Shown in pieces: positions 29,901 to 43,169 of a stretch of DNA of 64,000 nt (position 1 is its first letter; the number at the start of each line of letters is the position of its first letter). Location: assembly GCA_028554795.2 (NCBI GenBank), contig JAPYKE020000280.1, positions 62,001 to 126,000 of the forward strand, read 5' to 3'. A model generated the notes under the pieces. The model had not been told where the DNA came from. It was given only the letters and a program-made list of their open reading frames with translations, and ran no database searches. Position numbers and translations under genes: made by a program. Origin of the DNA: Sinohyriopsis cumingii (lineage: Eukaryota > Mollusca > Bivalvia > Unionida > Unionidae).

Positions 29901-32900
29901 AACAATGTAATCTGCACCAAATTGAGTTGTTTGAGAGGAAATTAATTTTTTTAACACAAAAATTACTGAAGTTACGAGTTCTTGCATTAAAGTCTAACAT
30001 TAAATAACATTTGAAGTAGCCACGATAGTAGTTTAGGATGCAACTGTACTAATTTCACCTTTGGTATATCCAAATCTTGAAAGTGATGGAGGAACATAGC
30101 TCCAAAATAAACACATCAGTTTTAGAACCTGTTCATTGACTATGAATGAAGTATCCAAGTCCAACTGAATTGTTAGAATTTTTTTAATTCTTTTGAAACA
30201 TCGTAACTAGCTGTCAGATATGGAGTAAGCCTATGGTCTTTCTGCCATCCCAAGCAAGAACTCACTACAACCACGTGACCATGCCCAATGACATCACAGT
30301 AATAATCGCTATACAACTAGAGATGACATCTCTTCGAGAATTTTGATTTCAGTAGAGCCTTAACAGAGTGGAACAGTAAGAAAGAGTGACAGATATTTGA
30401 GTGTTAGGGAGATATTTAACAATAGCTATTCCTTCTGCCACCGCTTCCTCATTGGAGATCATACACACACAAAACTTAGAGTAAATCCTGAAATCCTGGC
30501 AGCATCCCTGTAGGGGAGATAACTTGACTTCAATTTTATTGGTCTCTGGTTATCACATGGTATTTCTGTTACTTGCATTATCTTACAGTGTGTCCAGTCA
30601 GCATGGTCGAAAAAGGCTTACAACCATTGAGAGTTGTTTAAGGACTCACATTTCTACGAGAACCATACTATAAAACAGTGAAGATAAAATAGATATATTT
30701 GGGTTTGTCTGTCCCTGATTGGTTGAAAATGAAAGTAAGATTTTAGTAAAAACAATCTTGTGAGAGCTTGTCCTACTTGTAACTGAAAAAGTGAGGGACA
30801 TTGTTTTATTAACATAATTTCCGTCCCTTTACAGACCTGAGTTTGGATGACTCGTTACTGAAATCAGCAGCTGACTCTTTGGTGCAGTATTGAAAGCACA
30901 CACTTTGAATTTGTATCGATCCAGAAAATGGTGCGGCTGTTATGGTTTTCTTTTCACAAAAGCTGTTGTCATAGATGTGTCTGTACTGATACAAATTTGA
31001 TCATGAGCACTCAAAATTTTAAGTTACTGAATTTTAATATCATGGTGTTTGCACAGGTTTACAATGGGAACTGAATTAGTACAGAGAGTCCTGAACTCTT
31101 GAGTTTTGTGCAGAACTATGGAATCCAAGCAGAATACATCCAGAAATGTAGAGGTTTTAAATCATGGATTTAGTCTCCCCATTGTGTTTCACACTGATAT
31201 GCATATTCACAGAACATTTGTTTAGTAGTAGGAAAAGTAAGTAAGAAATTTAGATACATATCATAAACAAGAAAAACAGTATGTGGGGGAAGAAGATTAT
31301 AGGAACAGGCTGGAACGAAGAAGAATAAAATCATTAATGAGTAGAAGTGTGCCTCTTTTTTGATGTGTGCAGCATTATTTTCTCAGCTTCAAAAAGAAAT
31401 TTCATCAAAAGGAAGACAATAAAGGGTGTACAGTTAACTAAACCAATGTGAATTTAGCTACTTAAAAGATGTATCAAATCGATTTTAACCTTCTGGTCTG
31501 TTTCTGTCCGACCTGGTGATATGTCCACTGAATCAGTATGGTTGGAAAAATATTTGGCAAATTTAAAAATTTAAAAATCTTTTGGCAGATTATGATTATA
31601 CACTACTTCTGCTTGAGAGATGTGAATACTTTTATTTCTTGGTTTGTTGATTGTGGTTGTTGCTCAATTCAAATGCATCATTGATAAACATTGATGCATT
31701 CTCATACTTTGTTACAAATATTTATTACATATGCATATCTCCAGATATTGGTGAATATAGCTTGAATAAGTTATAACAGTTCTAGTTGGAACAATGAAAA
31801 TTGTGAGAAAATTTAAGTGAGCTAAAATGTAAACTTTTTGGCAGTGTGTGATGTAGGATTGCTCAAGACTTTTCCATCTCATATGCTTACTATGAAAAAT
31901 CCACTTGTACCAACTGATGATGACTTTTAGGTACCTGTCAAAAAGGCATAATTGATGATAATCAAAGGTCTACAAAAATTACTCGAGTCAAAAGTTATAA
32001 ACTCGTACAGCTGTGGCAAAAATGATTGACTAGTACCTTTGCTGCTGTTGCCACAGTTGATTAGTTGGTTGATTTAGTTTGGTTTGAGTTGTTTTTTTAT
32101 TATTTTTAAAAAATATATTAGGTGGAGGAAGAACCCTGAAAGACCACAAACCTAAATTGGTTGATCTGTGACAAACTCACTCTGTGAGATGTGCAAGTGA
32201 TGTAAAAGCAAGCACCTTAGTATACTTGGGCACATGGAACCTCTGTTGCTTTGACGTTTATTTCCAACAGCCAAAGTGATTTAGACATGAGATTTCGGGT
32301 TTCTGTAGATCATTATGGCCTTAACACCATTTTCAGATGAAGAAAATCTATATAAAGTAGCCAGTTTTACTGCTGAAGAAAATCCAAGTCCTTTTGAGAC
32401 ACTAAACACCACTTATGTAGAACCACTGACCTTCCACAAGTAACTGGCAACATTCTCATTTACACATTGGAGGCAAGTAATCACATGACAAGCATCTTGT
32501 ACCACTGCCATGGAAGCCCCTGAGATCTGTATCACAAGACATGCATCTTATACCACTCTGCCATGAAAGCCCCTCAGGCCATAGGCATAAGTCTCATATG
32601 AAAAACTAGAAGTAAGAGATATAACCTGTGATAACTGGATTGAAAGTGCAGAATGTGATGATGATGATGCTATTGACAATACAGTTAACTGCAATGACAT
32701 TGAGTACTCGGGGAAAAATGATTCCTTGACGTTTGTTCATGTTTTAAAATCTAACTTATGATATAAATATGTTTGACTTCCTTTATTTTTTTTTACAACT
32801 TTATATTAGTTTTGCAACAAGGCATAAAAATAAGACATCGGTAACTGAAAAAGATGTTTCTACAAGAAATGATATAGTGTAAAAGTAGACAGAAATAATG

Positions 32901-33630
32901 CAACATCACTTCCACAGGCATCAGTGGGTTTTTTTCTTCTGACAAATCATGTATTATAAGTTCACCAAAACATCTATTGAAAAAAATAACAAGGAATCAT
33001 AGCATCTGACCACACATTTAAAACAATACAAGATTTAACTATTATTCTAATCAAAAGCAGCATGCCTGAGAACAAAGAAAAATAGCAAGACATAGTGGTC
33101 ACTTTAGCAAACACACAGTTTAGTAAGGATACAAATTCATGATTTCTGCATTAGAAATCCCTATTATAAAATCTATATTCATGGACGTTAAATTAGTAGG
33201 TATTAAGGGTATTAAGGGACTGATCAATGACATCTATAAATAATAAGCCACCATGAAAATTTTTGATTTCACAGTATCAGAGACATACTTGGTTGACAGA
33301 CAAACAAACAAAAGGACAAAAGATTGATTATAATGAATGAATAAAAATATGAAGTAGATTATATGATCTATAAGAATTCAGTAGATTACCTCCAGCCAGC
33401 TGTCATTTAAATTGCTTCTGTCCCCAACCCAATATTAACATCGCTTCTACCTCCCACTAACACATTGCCAGAAATTATGTTTAAAAAATATGCTTCTGCA
33501 GGGGCAGTGTTTTTCGATTAAAACATATCTGATGGTGGATCATAATTTTTTTTAATTGCTTCTGTTGTGGGTTGGTTGAATTTGAAAGTGCCTTCCCCCC
33601 GGGGGGTATATGTTTTACTGGAACAGCCCT
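26938..33630. mobile_element. 6.7-kb DNA transposon with terminal inverted repeats, no recognisable transposase
   Basis: The left end AGGGCTGTTCCAGTAAAAC (from 26,938) is mirrored by GTTTTACTGGAACAGCCCT (ending 33,630). Similarity continues inward (TATAYCCCC, GGGGATGGCACTTC versus GAAAGTGCC, CTTCTGTTGTGGGTT). Flanking target duplications are unclear. The longest internal frame (27,589-27,933, 114 codons) resembles nothing I can name. Probably non-autonomous or heavily decayed; superfamily unassigned. Confidence 0.75.
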
Positions 33631-33936
33631 TATATAAACATTGCACTCGCTCAGTCCTAATAACTGAATGAACTGTATGAAATGATAATACTAATGGTAC
33701 TTGCATAACAATATGTAAAAATGGCATTCTTCTTGTGGCATGTTAACATGCATTTTCTCCATACCAGCTTAAAGGTGTCTTCTGATCACTGCAAACAAGG
33801 TGGTCGCTACCTATCAGCAGTGACCACTCCTATTATGCAAATTAAACTTATTTTGGTTTTTGATGCACAAGGCATGGTGTATATAAAGGTATATTACATG
33901 AATCCTTGTTTAAGTGTTTCATATTTTGATAGTACT

Positions 33937-36236
33937 TAAAGGTCACCAGCCATACTCCAACATTTTCCTGTTTATATCAGATTTGCATCACAAGATTAAA
34001 AATAGTTATACTTGCACAAAAAAACAAAAATATTATCAAGTGTAAAGAAGAAATAATAATTTAATTACTCGAAATAGAAGTATACAACGCTGTTACTTCC
34101 TCTTAGTTACGATTACCTACGTACAGAGGACGCAACCGGAAATGACGTACATTTATCCCAACAAGACGAAGTAAATGCTTCTTCTTGTTGAAAAATAAAA
34201 CAATAAACTGTGGATAGAGAATATTTTAGATGAAACTAATGAAAATTAATTCACTGTTCAGCCGTATATCGGTATGCGTGCACGACGTACTAGATTGTGT
34301 CGCTTTCAAAACTGTTCCATTGTTTTAATTTATTTTGAAAACTCCTGTTAATCAGGTAAAAAGAATCAATGCTGCCTTCCCTATGTTGGCAGACTTTATA
34401 AAAAAAAAAGATGAAAGAAATCGGCACACTTAAAGAATCCAAAGGAACCAAACTTGACTTCCTTTTGTCGGCCGACTTCAGAAGAAAAAATCGGCACACT
34501 AAAAAGATTAAAAAGTCAATTTTCTGGGGTTGGTTTGCATTGTAGTAAAATAACCTATGTATTTTATATCCTGTCAGTAAGTTTAAACAAAGAGTTTATT
34601 GCTCCATCCCAGTTGTGTTTATCACCCAGGTTTCTATTTGTTTGCCATATGTAATCATAATTGATGTTTGCAGGGCAAATATTATACATAATAATAACTT
34701 GCTTCAATAATACTTTTGTAACCCATGCTAGCAAAAAGATTATCATTTGCACTCACATTGAATGTATTTTAAAATAATGATTTCTTTTATATTTGCGAGA
34801 TACCTACTTATAGTTAACCTGGATACAATACAATCTGGGTCAGTTTGCAATAAGTAACTTATCATGCATAAATGGCAGGTGCCTTCAAGCAATCGGGTGA
34901 TACTTTCGTCTCATTTGCGATTTTGTTATTTGACATAAGCAATACACACTACACTAAGGATGCATACGCAAGCCAGCATCCGCTACATATACGAAGTTCG
35001 TGGATATAATGAAAAAAGAAGGAATATATGATAACAATGCAAGGTTAATTTCTTTCATTTTATTTTCAAACAAGTGTATGTCTATCAATTTATTTTGTAC
35101 TGTGAGTGTTTGTGTGTGTGTGTGGGGAGGTACACATATTAAACACAAAATTTTTTCCTTTCTAATTTGTATGGAATAATGGAGCAAATATGATTGACGA
35201 TATTGACCGGTAATAACAAGCTTTCAATTTACGCGCACAAACACTAAGACAACTTGAAAAATAAAAACAAACAATAAAATTAACTGGTAAGAGCTTCATA
35301 TTGCAGCAACTAAATACTGACAAAATGCTCAACATTATTCTTCCCCCTTCTCCCTCTCTCTCTCTCTCTCTCTCATGTGTAATCTAATATGTATTGTATG
35401 CAGCTGTGTTACAACGTGAAGCCTAAAATAAAGTATATTTGTTGTAATATCTCATGTACACTACCCTTAGCAAAATGTATACGTATTATATAGAATATTA
35501 TCTGTTTTGTTTTTTAAATGATTATTGATAATTTGACCGGAAAACTTAAATTGAGAATGTCGTTGTGCAGATTTATATATTTGTTAGCATAAAAAATGTA
35601 TATAAATACTTTAATTAGAACAAGCAAGATATGTCAGTTTGTTTTCTCTCATAAATATGTACGTTACGAAGTATGATTATTTTCTTTCAAAGAATATCAA
35701 AATAATTTATTTAAATTTAGTTTTTTTCCTAAAACCTATCTTACTTAGCATTTACTTTTTTGTTGAAGAAAAAGCACGCACAAACTATTGTTATGTTTGG
35801 CCAAATTGTATTTTGAGTTGGGCCAAATTGCCTCCCCATTTCGATCCCACAGATTAAATACACTTTTTTCTGGTAAACATGGTTTTTCAGAAAAAGAAAG
35901 AATGCTTTTTCCCCATCATCACTCTTTTGGTTACATCCGTATGCAACACAGTGCACCATATTTGCTGTTAAAAAGCATGATCGTACGCTATATCACATAG
36001 ACATTTATGTGGGGAAATTAAGCACTTGAACGGCTAGGTTGAATAGAAGGGATAAATTTATGTCATGGGGAAACTACCGATTGTTTATGGAGATTGCCGA
36101 ATAATTTTTTCCTTTTATAAAGCGGAGTTTTAAGTCTAATTAAACATTTGTATGGTGTGTATACATAACCAATGTGTTTTTTTATTTATAACTATAATAA
36201 TATCACACGTTTGTACAATATAGGTGGCAGGTGACC
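33937..36236. mobile_element. 2.3-kb DNA transposon, AAGGTCACC termini
   Basis: TA plus AAGGTCACCAGCCA at 33,937-33,952 is mirrored by TGGCAGGTGACCTT plus TA at about 36,221-36,236 (one mismatch in 14), consistent with a TA target duplication. The interior is AT-rich with a (CT)n run and no transposase frame. Confidence 0.7.
35349..35374. repeat. (CT)n microsatellite
   Basis: An uninterrupted CT run inside the 2.3-kb element. Other simple runs in the window: (GT)n at 37,498-37,515, 48,394-48,419 and 49,219-49,232; (TAA)n near 38,712-38,738; (AC)n near 48,716-48,740. Confidence 0.95.
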
Positions 36237-37093
36237 TTTACCCATAATCCTGTGAAACTCTAAGGTTTTTTGCAAAGCCAGATTCATTAAGCAGAGAACA
36301 CATGTCAACACAATTTTCACATCTAGTTTCTAGTCATTGTTCTTATAATATTATGCTGAGAATTATGTCATTTCATTGTATGTGACTTTAATATAATATT
36401 TTCATATTTTTGTACAACTTTGAAAAGGGTGTTAATTGTTAATATCTCATGACTGTTGGACCTCTGATGGCATTGACATGTAGGTTGCGAACTTTGTGTA
36501 GCCAAGTGATTAGAATTGCAAATGGCATGTACATGGTCAAATAACATCAGTGCTCTAGTTTTGTCTTGCCTCTCAGCGGATTAAATACATAACAATTATA
36601 ACTTTTTGATATGCAATTGACACTGACCCTACACTCCAACATTAAAGTCAAAATATACAAAAATGGACTCAGACTAATGGTGTAGGTGCTACTAACAGTA
36701 GCACTTTTTCATCATCTAACCATCAAAGGTCATATATGAAAGCTGACTGTCTCTTATCTTGGCAAGTTTGAGCAACTGCTTATTAATCAATGAATTGATT
36801 AAAGCACCTAATTATACCAACTGCCCTGACAAAAAGTCAGTTTCAAATTACAGGTAAGCTGTCAATTAGTAATTTTATTTAGGAGCCAAATCTACTGATA
36901 ATTTGATATATATAAGTTATTTCTCTGCAGGAGAGAAGATATGACCTCTTGACATTAGCATGTCAAAACTCTAGGCAAGAATAGAGTATCCTTGTGTGGA
37001 ACTTATTTTTTTAAAATTATTTTTTACTTTTGCCAAATAGCTAAATTAAGTACATATATCTTGGTAACATGCTGCTACTACTACTACTACTAC

Positions 37094-37333
37094 GAGTGGC
37101 CGAGTGGTCTAAAGCGCTCACCGTTCCGGATCACTGCCATCTCACCTCTGTCTGCGTGGGTTCGAGTCCAAGGCTCTGCTAGCGTAGGTACGTGGGAAAG
37201 CCTGCCAGTAGCTTCTCGTGGGTCGGTGGTTCTTCCCTGGGTTTTCCAGGGTTCTTCCTCCACCATTTATACTGGCCGCCATGTATAGCCTATCTTGTGC
37301 TGAAAAATGGCGTTAAACCCTAGAACAACAACA
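37094..37333 (+). mobile_element. tRNA-derived SINE, family B
   Basis: The head GAGTGGCCGAGTGGTCTAAA with B box GGTTCGAGTCC is close to a Ser/Leu-type tRNA. The body has GGAAAGCCTGCCAGTAGC and CTTCCTCCACCATTTATACT, and the tail is (AAC)n. Confidence 0.9.
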
Positions 37334-37645
37334 ACTAATGTGAAATAATGATAATGCTACTAATAATAGAGTTAATGCTATTCAGTTCATAGTACATACA
37401 TGTCATGAACCAAGTTTGAGATATAAACCTGCCTTAAGAGGTCACCCATCTACAAAGGCCAATATTGCTTTTCCCTGTGAGTGGCTGCTGTTGACAGGTG
37501 TGTGTGTGTGTGTGTGCGTAAAATTTTGTGGGCTTACAAAAATTGAACAGGATGTTGCTTTGAAAATATTTTGTTTTCTATTAATTTTCTACTGGCAAAT
37601 TAGTACTCTTTGCCTTTTATTAAAATCTCTTGCTTTTATTTGCAG

Positions 37646-37783
37646 AGAAAGCATCACCAACATCCACAGCTTCAGCTGAAAATTCCTCAAAAGAAAGCAG
37701 CAGTAGAGACAACAATACAATCACCATCATGGCCAGTGTCTTTGTGGCAGTTATATTGATTATTGTGATTATTGTTTTTGTTG
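37646..37783 (+). CDS. TNFR gene, stalk and transmembrane exon
   Basis: A 138-base exon, acceptor TTATTTGCAG, donor GTAAGTA, phase 1 in and out. It encodes a Ser/Thr-rich stalk (KASPTSTASAENSSKESSSR) followed by a hydrophobic span (ASVFVAVILIIVIIVFV) of about 18-20 residues. The next exon starts with YRKRK, a stop-transfer signal. This fixes a type I membrane topology for the receptor. Confidence 0.85.
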
Positions 37784-37960
37784 GTAAGTAATGGGAAAAT
37801 GGGAATAAAATTGTATCACTTCCATATTAATGCATACAGTAATCACATCATGCAATATGGATTGTCAACATGCCATTGATCAAAGTCATGTGGATGTCAT
37901 AGGTTTTTTTTATGATACCTCTCACTGATTTTATTGTATTCACTCCATGCATTTACAACT

Positions 37961-38250
37961 CTGGTAGCCTAGTGGTTAGAGTGTCCTCCTTAGAAGCTGA
38001 GTCATACCAAAGACACGAAAATGGTACGAAGAGCTGCTTCGCTAGGCACTCAGCGTTAAGAGGTTAGTGTTAGGACTGGTCATCCTAAAGTCAGGATAAT
38101 GTGACTGGGTGGGACATCATTCTACATGTCTGCAGCATGATGCCCCAGTGCTAGACCTCACTATAAACTGCCACACTAAAGGCATCATAGTGATATGACT
38201 GGACAATTGTTAAAGCTATGTTAAAAATCCTAATCATACACACACACACA
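37961..38250 (+). mobile_element. SINE family A, head partly deleted
   Basis: GGTAGCCTAGTGGTTAGAGTG jumps directly to GAGTCATACCAAAGAC (B-box region lost), then the family body with GTTAGTGTTAGGACTGGTC and AGTGCTAGACCTCAC and a (CA)n tail. Confidence 0.8.
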
Positions 38251-38310
38251 CTCCATGCATTGACACAGTAAGTATACTGATGGGAGAAGCCCAAATATCA
38301 TAAACCCAAC

Positions 38311-38640
38311 CATGGCAGGTGTCAATGTCATGCATTTACTTGCTGATTTACAGGATGGATGGCAAGTGTCACTGTCATGCATTTACTTGTTGATTTATAG
38401 GATGGATGGCAGGTGTCACTGTCATGCATTTACTTGTTCATTTATAGGATGGATGGCAGGTGTCACTGTCATGCGTTTACTTGTTCATTTATAGGATGGA
38501 TGGCAGGTGTCACTGTCATGCATTTACTTGTTCATTTATAGGATGGATGGCAGGTGTCACTGTCATGCATTTACTTGTTCATTTATAGGATGGATGGCAG
38601 ATGTCACTGTCATGCATTTACTTGTTCGTTTATAGGATAG
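38311..38640. repeat. 47-bp minisatellite, about 7 copies
   Basis: Unit GGATGGATGGCAGGTGTCAC, TGTCATGCATTTACTTGTTC, ATTTATA. Copies differ by one to three bases. Confidence 0.9.
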
Positions 38641-38705
38641 ATTAAAGTCAGCAGGATGAATATAAATTTGGGACAGAACAACATATTACACATAAAGCAA
38701 CCTTG

Positions 38706-38738
<33 letters not shown>

Positions 38739-39059
38739 TCAATAACAATTCAGTGCATAATATTTATGAAAAACAATTTATAAGGTGAACCTGTGTACTG
38801 CGGTCACCTGTGTGCCATGGCCAGTTTTGCCTTTTCCCATGAGTGACCATTAAATACAGGTTTGGCTTTATATTGCTTTGATTTTCTAATTGGGTCAGTA
38901 AAATGTAATCTCTCCACATGGAAAATCCATGATGGCCACTATAACCAATCCAAGACAGCATGGATGGATTAAGTTGCATTGTGGGAATCCAAGACAGCCT
39001 GGATGGATTAAGTTGCACTGTGGGAACTTTGATTTTACATAATCCACAATGTATTTACT

Positions 39060-39770
39060 GTTCAGTGTACCTAAGTGTATCACTTCAGTATCAAAGTGTA
39101 TCACTCCATATGAATATATACAATGTATCTAAGTGTATCACTCCATATGCATATATACAGTGTAAGTGTATCACTCCATATGAAAATAAAGTGTATCTAA
39201 GTGTATCACTCCATATGAATATATACAGTGTAGCTAAGTGTATCACTCCACATGAATATATACATTGTATCTAAGTGTATCACTCCACATGAATATATAC
39301 AGTGTATCTAAGTGTATCACTCCATAAGAATATACAGTGTAAGTGTATCACTCCATATGCATACATACAGTGTATCTAAGTGTATCACTCCACATGAATA
39401 TATACAGTGTATCTAAGTGTATCACTCCAGATGACTATATATAATGTATCTAAGTGTATCACTCCATATCAGTGTATCTAAGTGTATCACTCCACATGAA
39501 TATATACAGTGCATCTAAGTGTATCACTCCAGATGACTATATATAATGTATCTAAGTGTATCACTCCATATCAGTGTATCTAAGTGTATCACTCCACATG
39601 AATATATACAGTGCATCTAAGTGTATCACTCCACATGAATATATACAGTGTATCTAAGTGTATCACTCCAGATGACTATATATAGTGTATCTAAGTGTAT
39701 CACTCCACATGAATATATGCAGTGTATCTAAGTGTATCACTCCGTATGATTGCATGCTTTACTTCCTATT
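39060..39770. repeat. 37-bp minisatellite, about 20 copies
   Basis: Unit GTATCTAAGTGTATCACTCC, ACATGAATATATACAGT, with several shortened copies. Confidence 0.9.
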
Positions 39771-39838
39771 GTGACTATATACAGTGTATCTAAGATTATC
39801 ACTTCACTGTGAATATATAGAGGACCTTAGTGCATCAC

Positions 39839-39842
<4 letters not shown>

Positions 39843-39881
<39 letters not shown>
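39843..39881. repeat. (AT)n microsatellite
   Basis: An uninterrupted AT run directly after the 37-bp array. Confidence 0.95.
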
Positions 39882-39883
<2 letters not shown>

Positions 39884-40475
39884 TTGTACCTAAGTGTCAT
39901 TGATTGTCAGCAATCTCAGTTTTCGTGAAAATATATCTTCAAGGACTTTTTACCCCACACTTTAAAAAAGGAAAAAGCATTGAGGATAGTCTGTCCATCT
40001 GTCCGTCAATTTCTCCTAAAGTTTTAGACAAAAGTTCACATATGACTTACCCAATCTTAATGGGACACAATTTTGTATTACCCATTCTGCTGAAGTTATA
40101 AATAAATTTGTTTAGAGCAGATACATGGCTATTACTGTTGGTGGTCTCTGAACTAACATGTAATACTAGATGACGATTCACAAACAGGTGATTTCCATGG
40201 TAGTGGCCCTTAATACCTTCAATATCAACATGTAATATCAAGTTCAGTTTCATTTGGGACCCTTGAATTAAATTTTCATTCCAAGTTTGAAGACATTTTT
40301 CTGAGAATTTTTGTGGAGTCTCTTACATGTGCAAATTTGTTTAGTGGTCTAAAATTTGTGTGAATAATAGCTTAGCTCAAATCGTTAAATGATTTTGTCA
40401 AAAGATGCATTTTGTTTGGCTTACACAACATCATGTGTTTCATGGTTATTCATTTTATTTCATTTCTGTGACAGG

Positions 40476-40732
40476 GGCCCCGAGTGGCCGAGTGGTCTAA
40501 AGCGCTCACCATTCTGGATCACTGCCAATTCACCTCTGTCTGCGTGGGTTTGAGTCCAAGGCTCGGCTAGCGTGGGTACATGGGAAAGCCTGCCAGTAGC
40601 TTCTCATGGGTCGGTGGTTCTTCCCTGGGTTTTCCAAGGTTCTTCCTCCACCAGTTATACTGGCCGCCATGTATAGCCTATCTAGTGCTGAAAATGGCAT
40701 TAAACCCTACAACAACAACAACAACAACAATC
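40476..40732 (+). mobile_element. tRNA-derived SINE, family B
   Basis: Near-identical to the copy at 37.09 kb: GGCCCCGAGTGGCCGAGTGG head, GGTTTGAGTCC B box, (ACA)n tail. Confidence 0.9.
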
Positions 40733-41525
40733 ATTGCTGTGACATAATCATGCAGTTGATTTAGCATGGTCATAATTCTGAAACAATTAAAATTTCAGAT
40801 GTTACTGTAAGTCATTCAATAAACAAGTATAGACCTTTGTTTTGGCAAAATATAAAGTTTTATAAACCAACAGACCAAATAAACCTACCATATCGATCTC
40901 TGTCAGTCAGTTTATGGCTTACTGGTTATTACGCTTGATATTCTTTTTATCAGTGGTCTTTATATTTTCACACAAACTTTCTCAAAGAATGATCCTTTTG
41001 GTTGATAATACATTTTGCACAAATTCATGTGATGGATGAAATATGTTAATAATATTTTGTGTCAGAAGGACAACACCATGGACCTTGATTGAGATTGTTC
41101 ATAGATGATTTATAATTTAATATGGCCAATAAGCAAACATGTTGTGAAAAGTAATGTGCTTACAGCCAATGCGACCTCCAACATGATCAACAAATGTTTA
41201 AATTGCTACTTATCTGCAACAGATGGCCTTAACTGTTAAAAGTTTTCTCATATCATTTTAGATATATTTAAATGATACTGATTTGATGTATGACCGGCTT
41301 GAAAATATTTTTATGGCTGCTTTGCTTAGAGACTGCTTAAAATGTCTAGTTAGTCATAAACAAAAAAAGTCCTTAACTAAAATCCAGCATGTCTGATATT
41401 GGTGGACATTGTGAAAATCCGGAATTAATAGTCATAATGACATCTGGTTTGTCTTCAATAAAATGTTTTTTATGAAGCATGTAAGGTGATGGCAAATTGG
41501 CCATCTTGATAATCTTGTTATCCTT

Positions 41526-42325
41526 AGTCCTTTCAAAGGGTGGCCATATTGACCAGTTGTGTCCTTTCAAAGGGTGGCCATATTGACCAGTTGTGTCCTT
41601 TCAAAGGGTGGCCATATTGACCAGTTGTGTCCTTTCAAAGGGTGGCCATATTGACCAGTTGTGTCCTTTCAAAGGGTGGACATATTGACCAGTTGTGTCC
41701 TTTCAAAGGGTGGCCATATTGACCAGTTGTGTCCTTTCAAAGGGTGGCCATATTGACCAGTTGTGTCCTTTCAAAGGGTGACCATATTGACCAGTTGTGT
41801 CCTTTCAAAGGGTGGCCATATTGACCAGTTGTGTCCTTTCAAAGGGTGGCCATATTGACCAGCCAAAGGTTGACCATATTGACCAGTTGTGTCCTTTCAA
41901 AGGGTGGCCATATTGACTAGTTGTGTCCTTTCAAAGGGTGGCCATATTGACCAGTTGTGTCCTTTCAAAGGGTGACCATATTGACCAGTTGTGTCCTTTC
42001 AAAGGGTGACCATATTGACCAGTTGTGTCCTTTCAAAGGGTGGCCATATTGACCAGTTGTGTCCTTTCAAAGGGTGACCATATTGACCAGTTGTGTCCTT
42101 TCAAAGGGTGACCATATTGACCAGTTGTGTCCTTTCAAAGGGTGGCCATATTGACCAGTTGTGTCCTTTCAAAGGGTGGACATATTGACCAGTTGTGTCC
42201 TTTCAAAGGGTGGACATATTGACCAGTTTTGTCCTTTCAAAGGGTGACCATATTGACCAGTTGTGTCCTTTCAAAGGGTGGCCATATTGACCAGTTGTGT
42301 CCTTTCAGAGGGTGACCATATTAAA
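41526..42325. repeat. 34-bp minisatellite, about 23 copies
   Basis: Unit TCCTTTCAAAGGGTGGCCAT, ATTGACCAGTTGTG. One shortened copy lies near 41,862. Variants switch GGCC, GACC and GGAC. Each unit has the near-palindrome CCTTTCAAAGG. Confidence 0.95.
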
Positions 42326-42956
42326 CAGTTGTGTTTGCTAGAATACCTCTTATATATAAAAACGATGCAAGTATGACCTCCCAAACTTTAACAAATCTTG
42401 TGAAAGCTACTTCTGCAGAACATATGGCCATACAAACATTTTTATTTTATTTTTCGAAACTACTTCCTTCTTGCACTTGATAGTTCTCCCTGTATTAAAA
42501 GGATTCTAATAAGCCTATAAAATGGCTGCCATGATGTCCATCCAGAAAATCTCTAAACTGATCCTTCTCCTGAAATGGTTGGTTGAGTTGACACGAGGAT
42601 TTACAAAAATCTGTGGACTCTTCAGTACTGAGGTACGGAATTTGCCAAGTTGTGACAATGTCTGGTCCTTACATTCAAGACATTTTCCCTTATAAAGTCT
42701 TTACAAAGACCATGCCCAGTATTTTCATAATAGGGTATGAACCATATAGTACATACAAATACAAGTACCAGCAACAATGGATCTAGCTGTAAAGAAGACT
42801 AACCCGTTCCTCCTCACTCGTTAGCATATACAAATACAAATGCCAGCCAAAATGTCCTTCTCAACAGGAAACAATGATTTTCAAGAAAACAGGAAAATTA
42901 TGGTGTTTTTTACTAACAAGTATCCATTTTTTAATGGAATATTTTTTTCATTGCAG

Positions 42957-42998
42957 CATATAGGAAAAGAAAGATTTGCATCAGGCAGTTTAGCCAAG
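42957..42998 (+). CDS. TNFR gene, juxtamembrane cytoplasmic exon
   Basis: A 42-base exon, acceptor CATTGCAG, donor GTAACT, phase 1 both sides. It encodes YRKRKICIRQFSQ, a basic stop-transfer segment directly after the transmembrane span. Confidence 0.75.
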
Positions 42999-43169
42999 GT
43001 AACTTGATTTTTCAAACAAATTGTATCAAATTGATGTACATTATCTTCTGGTGTCCAACTTCAAAGATAATGGATCAGTTTGTGTTGAATAGCTTCTCAC
43101 CACTGACTTCAAAATAGAAACTTGTGTAGTAAATTTAAATTGCCTCTATTTCTCACAAAATAAGTAATG

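Larger units (their letters stand above)
25860..37645 (+). other. Intron of TNFR gene (11.8 kb)
   Basis: Holds an internally expanded SINE (26.18-26.72 kb), a 6.7-kb DNA element (26.94-33.63 kb), a 2.3-kb DNA element (33.94-36.23 kb) and a SINE (37.09-37.33 kb). The rest is AT-rich without recognisable features. Confidence 0.7.
37784..42956 (+). other. Intron of TNFR gene
   Basis: Dominated by repeats: SINE A (37.96-38.25 kb), a 47-bp minisatellite (38.31-38.64 kb), a 37-bp minisatellite (39.06-39.77 kb), (AT)n (39.84-39.88 kb), SINE B (40.48-40.73 kb) and a 34-bp minisatellite (41.53-42.33 kb). Confidence 0.75.

Noticed and set aside
37094-37180. Functional tRNA gene (Ser/Leu type)
   Set aside because: Only the SINE head resembles a tRNA; the body and tail repeat in all copies and the cloverleaf is not maintained.
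41526-42325. CRISPR array
   Set aside because: Units are head-to-tail with no variable spacers, in a eukaryotic intron. The same applies to the other arrays.
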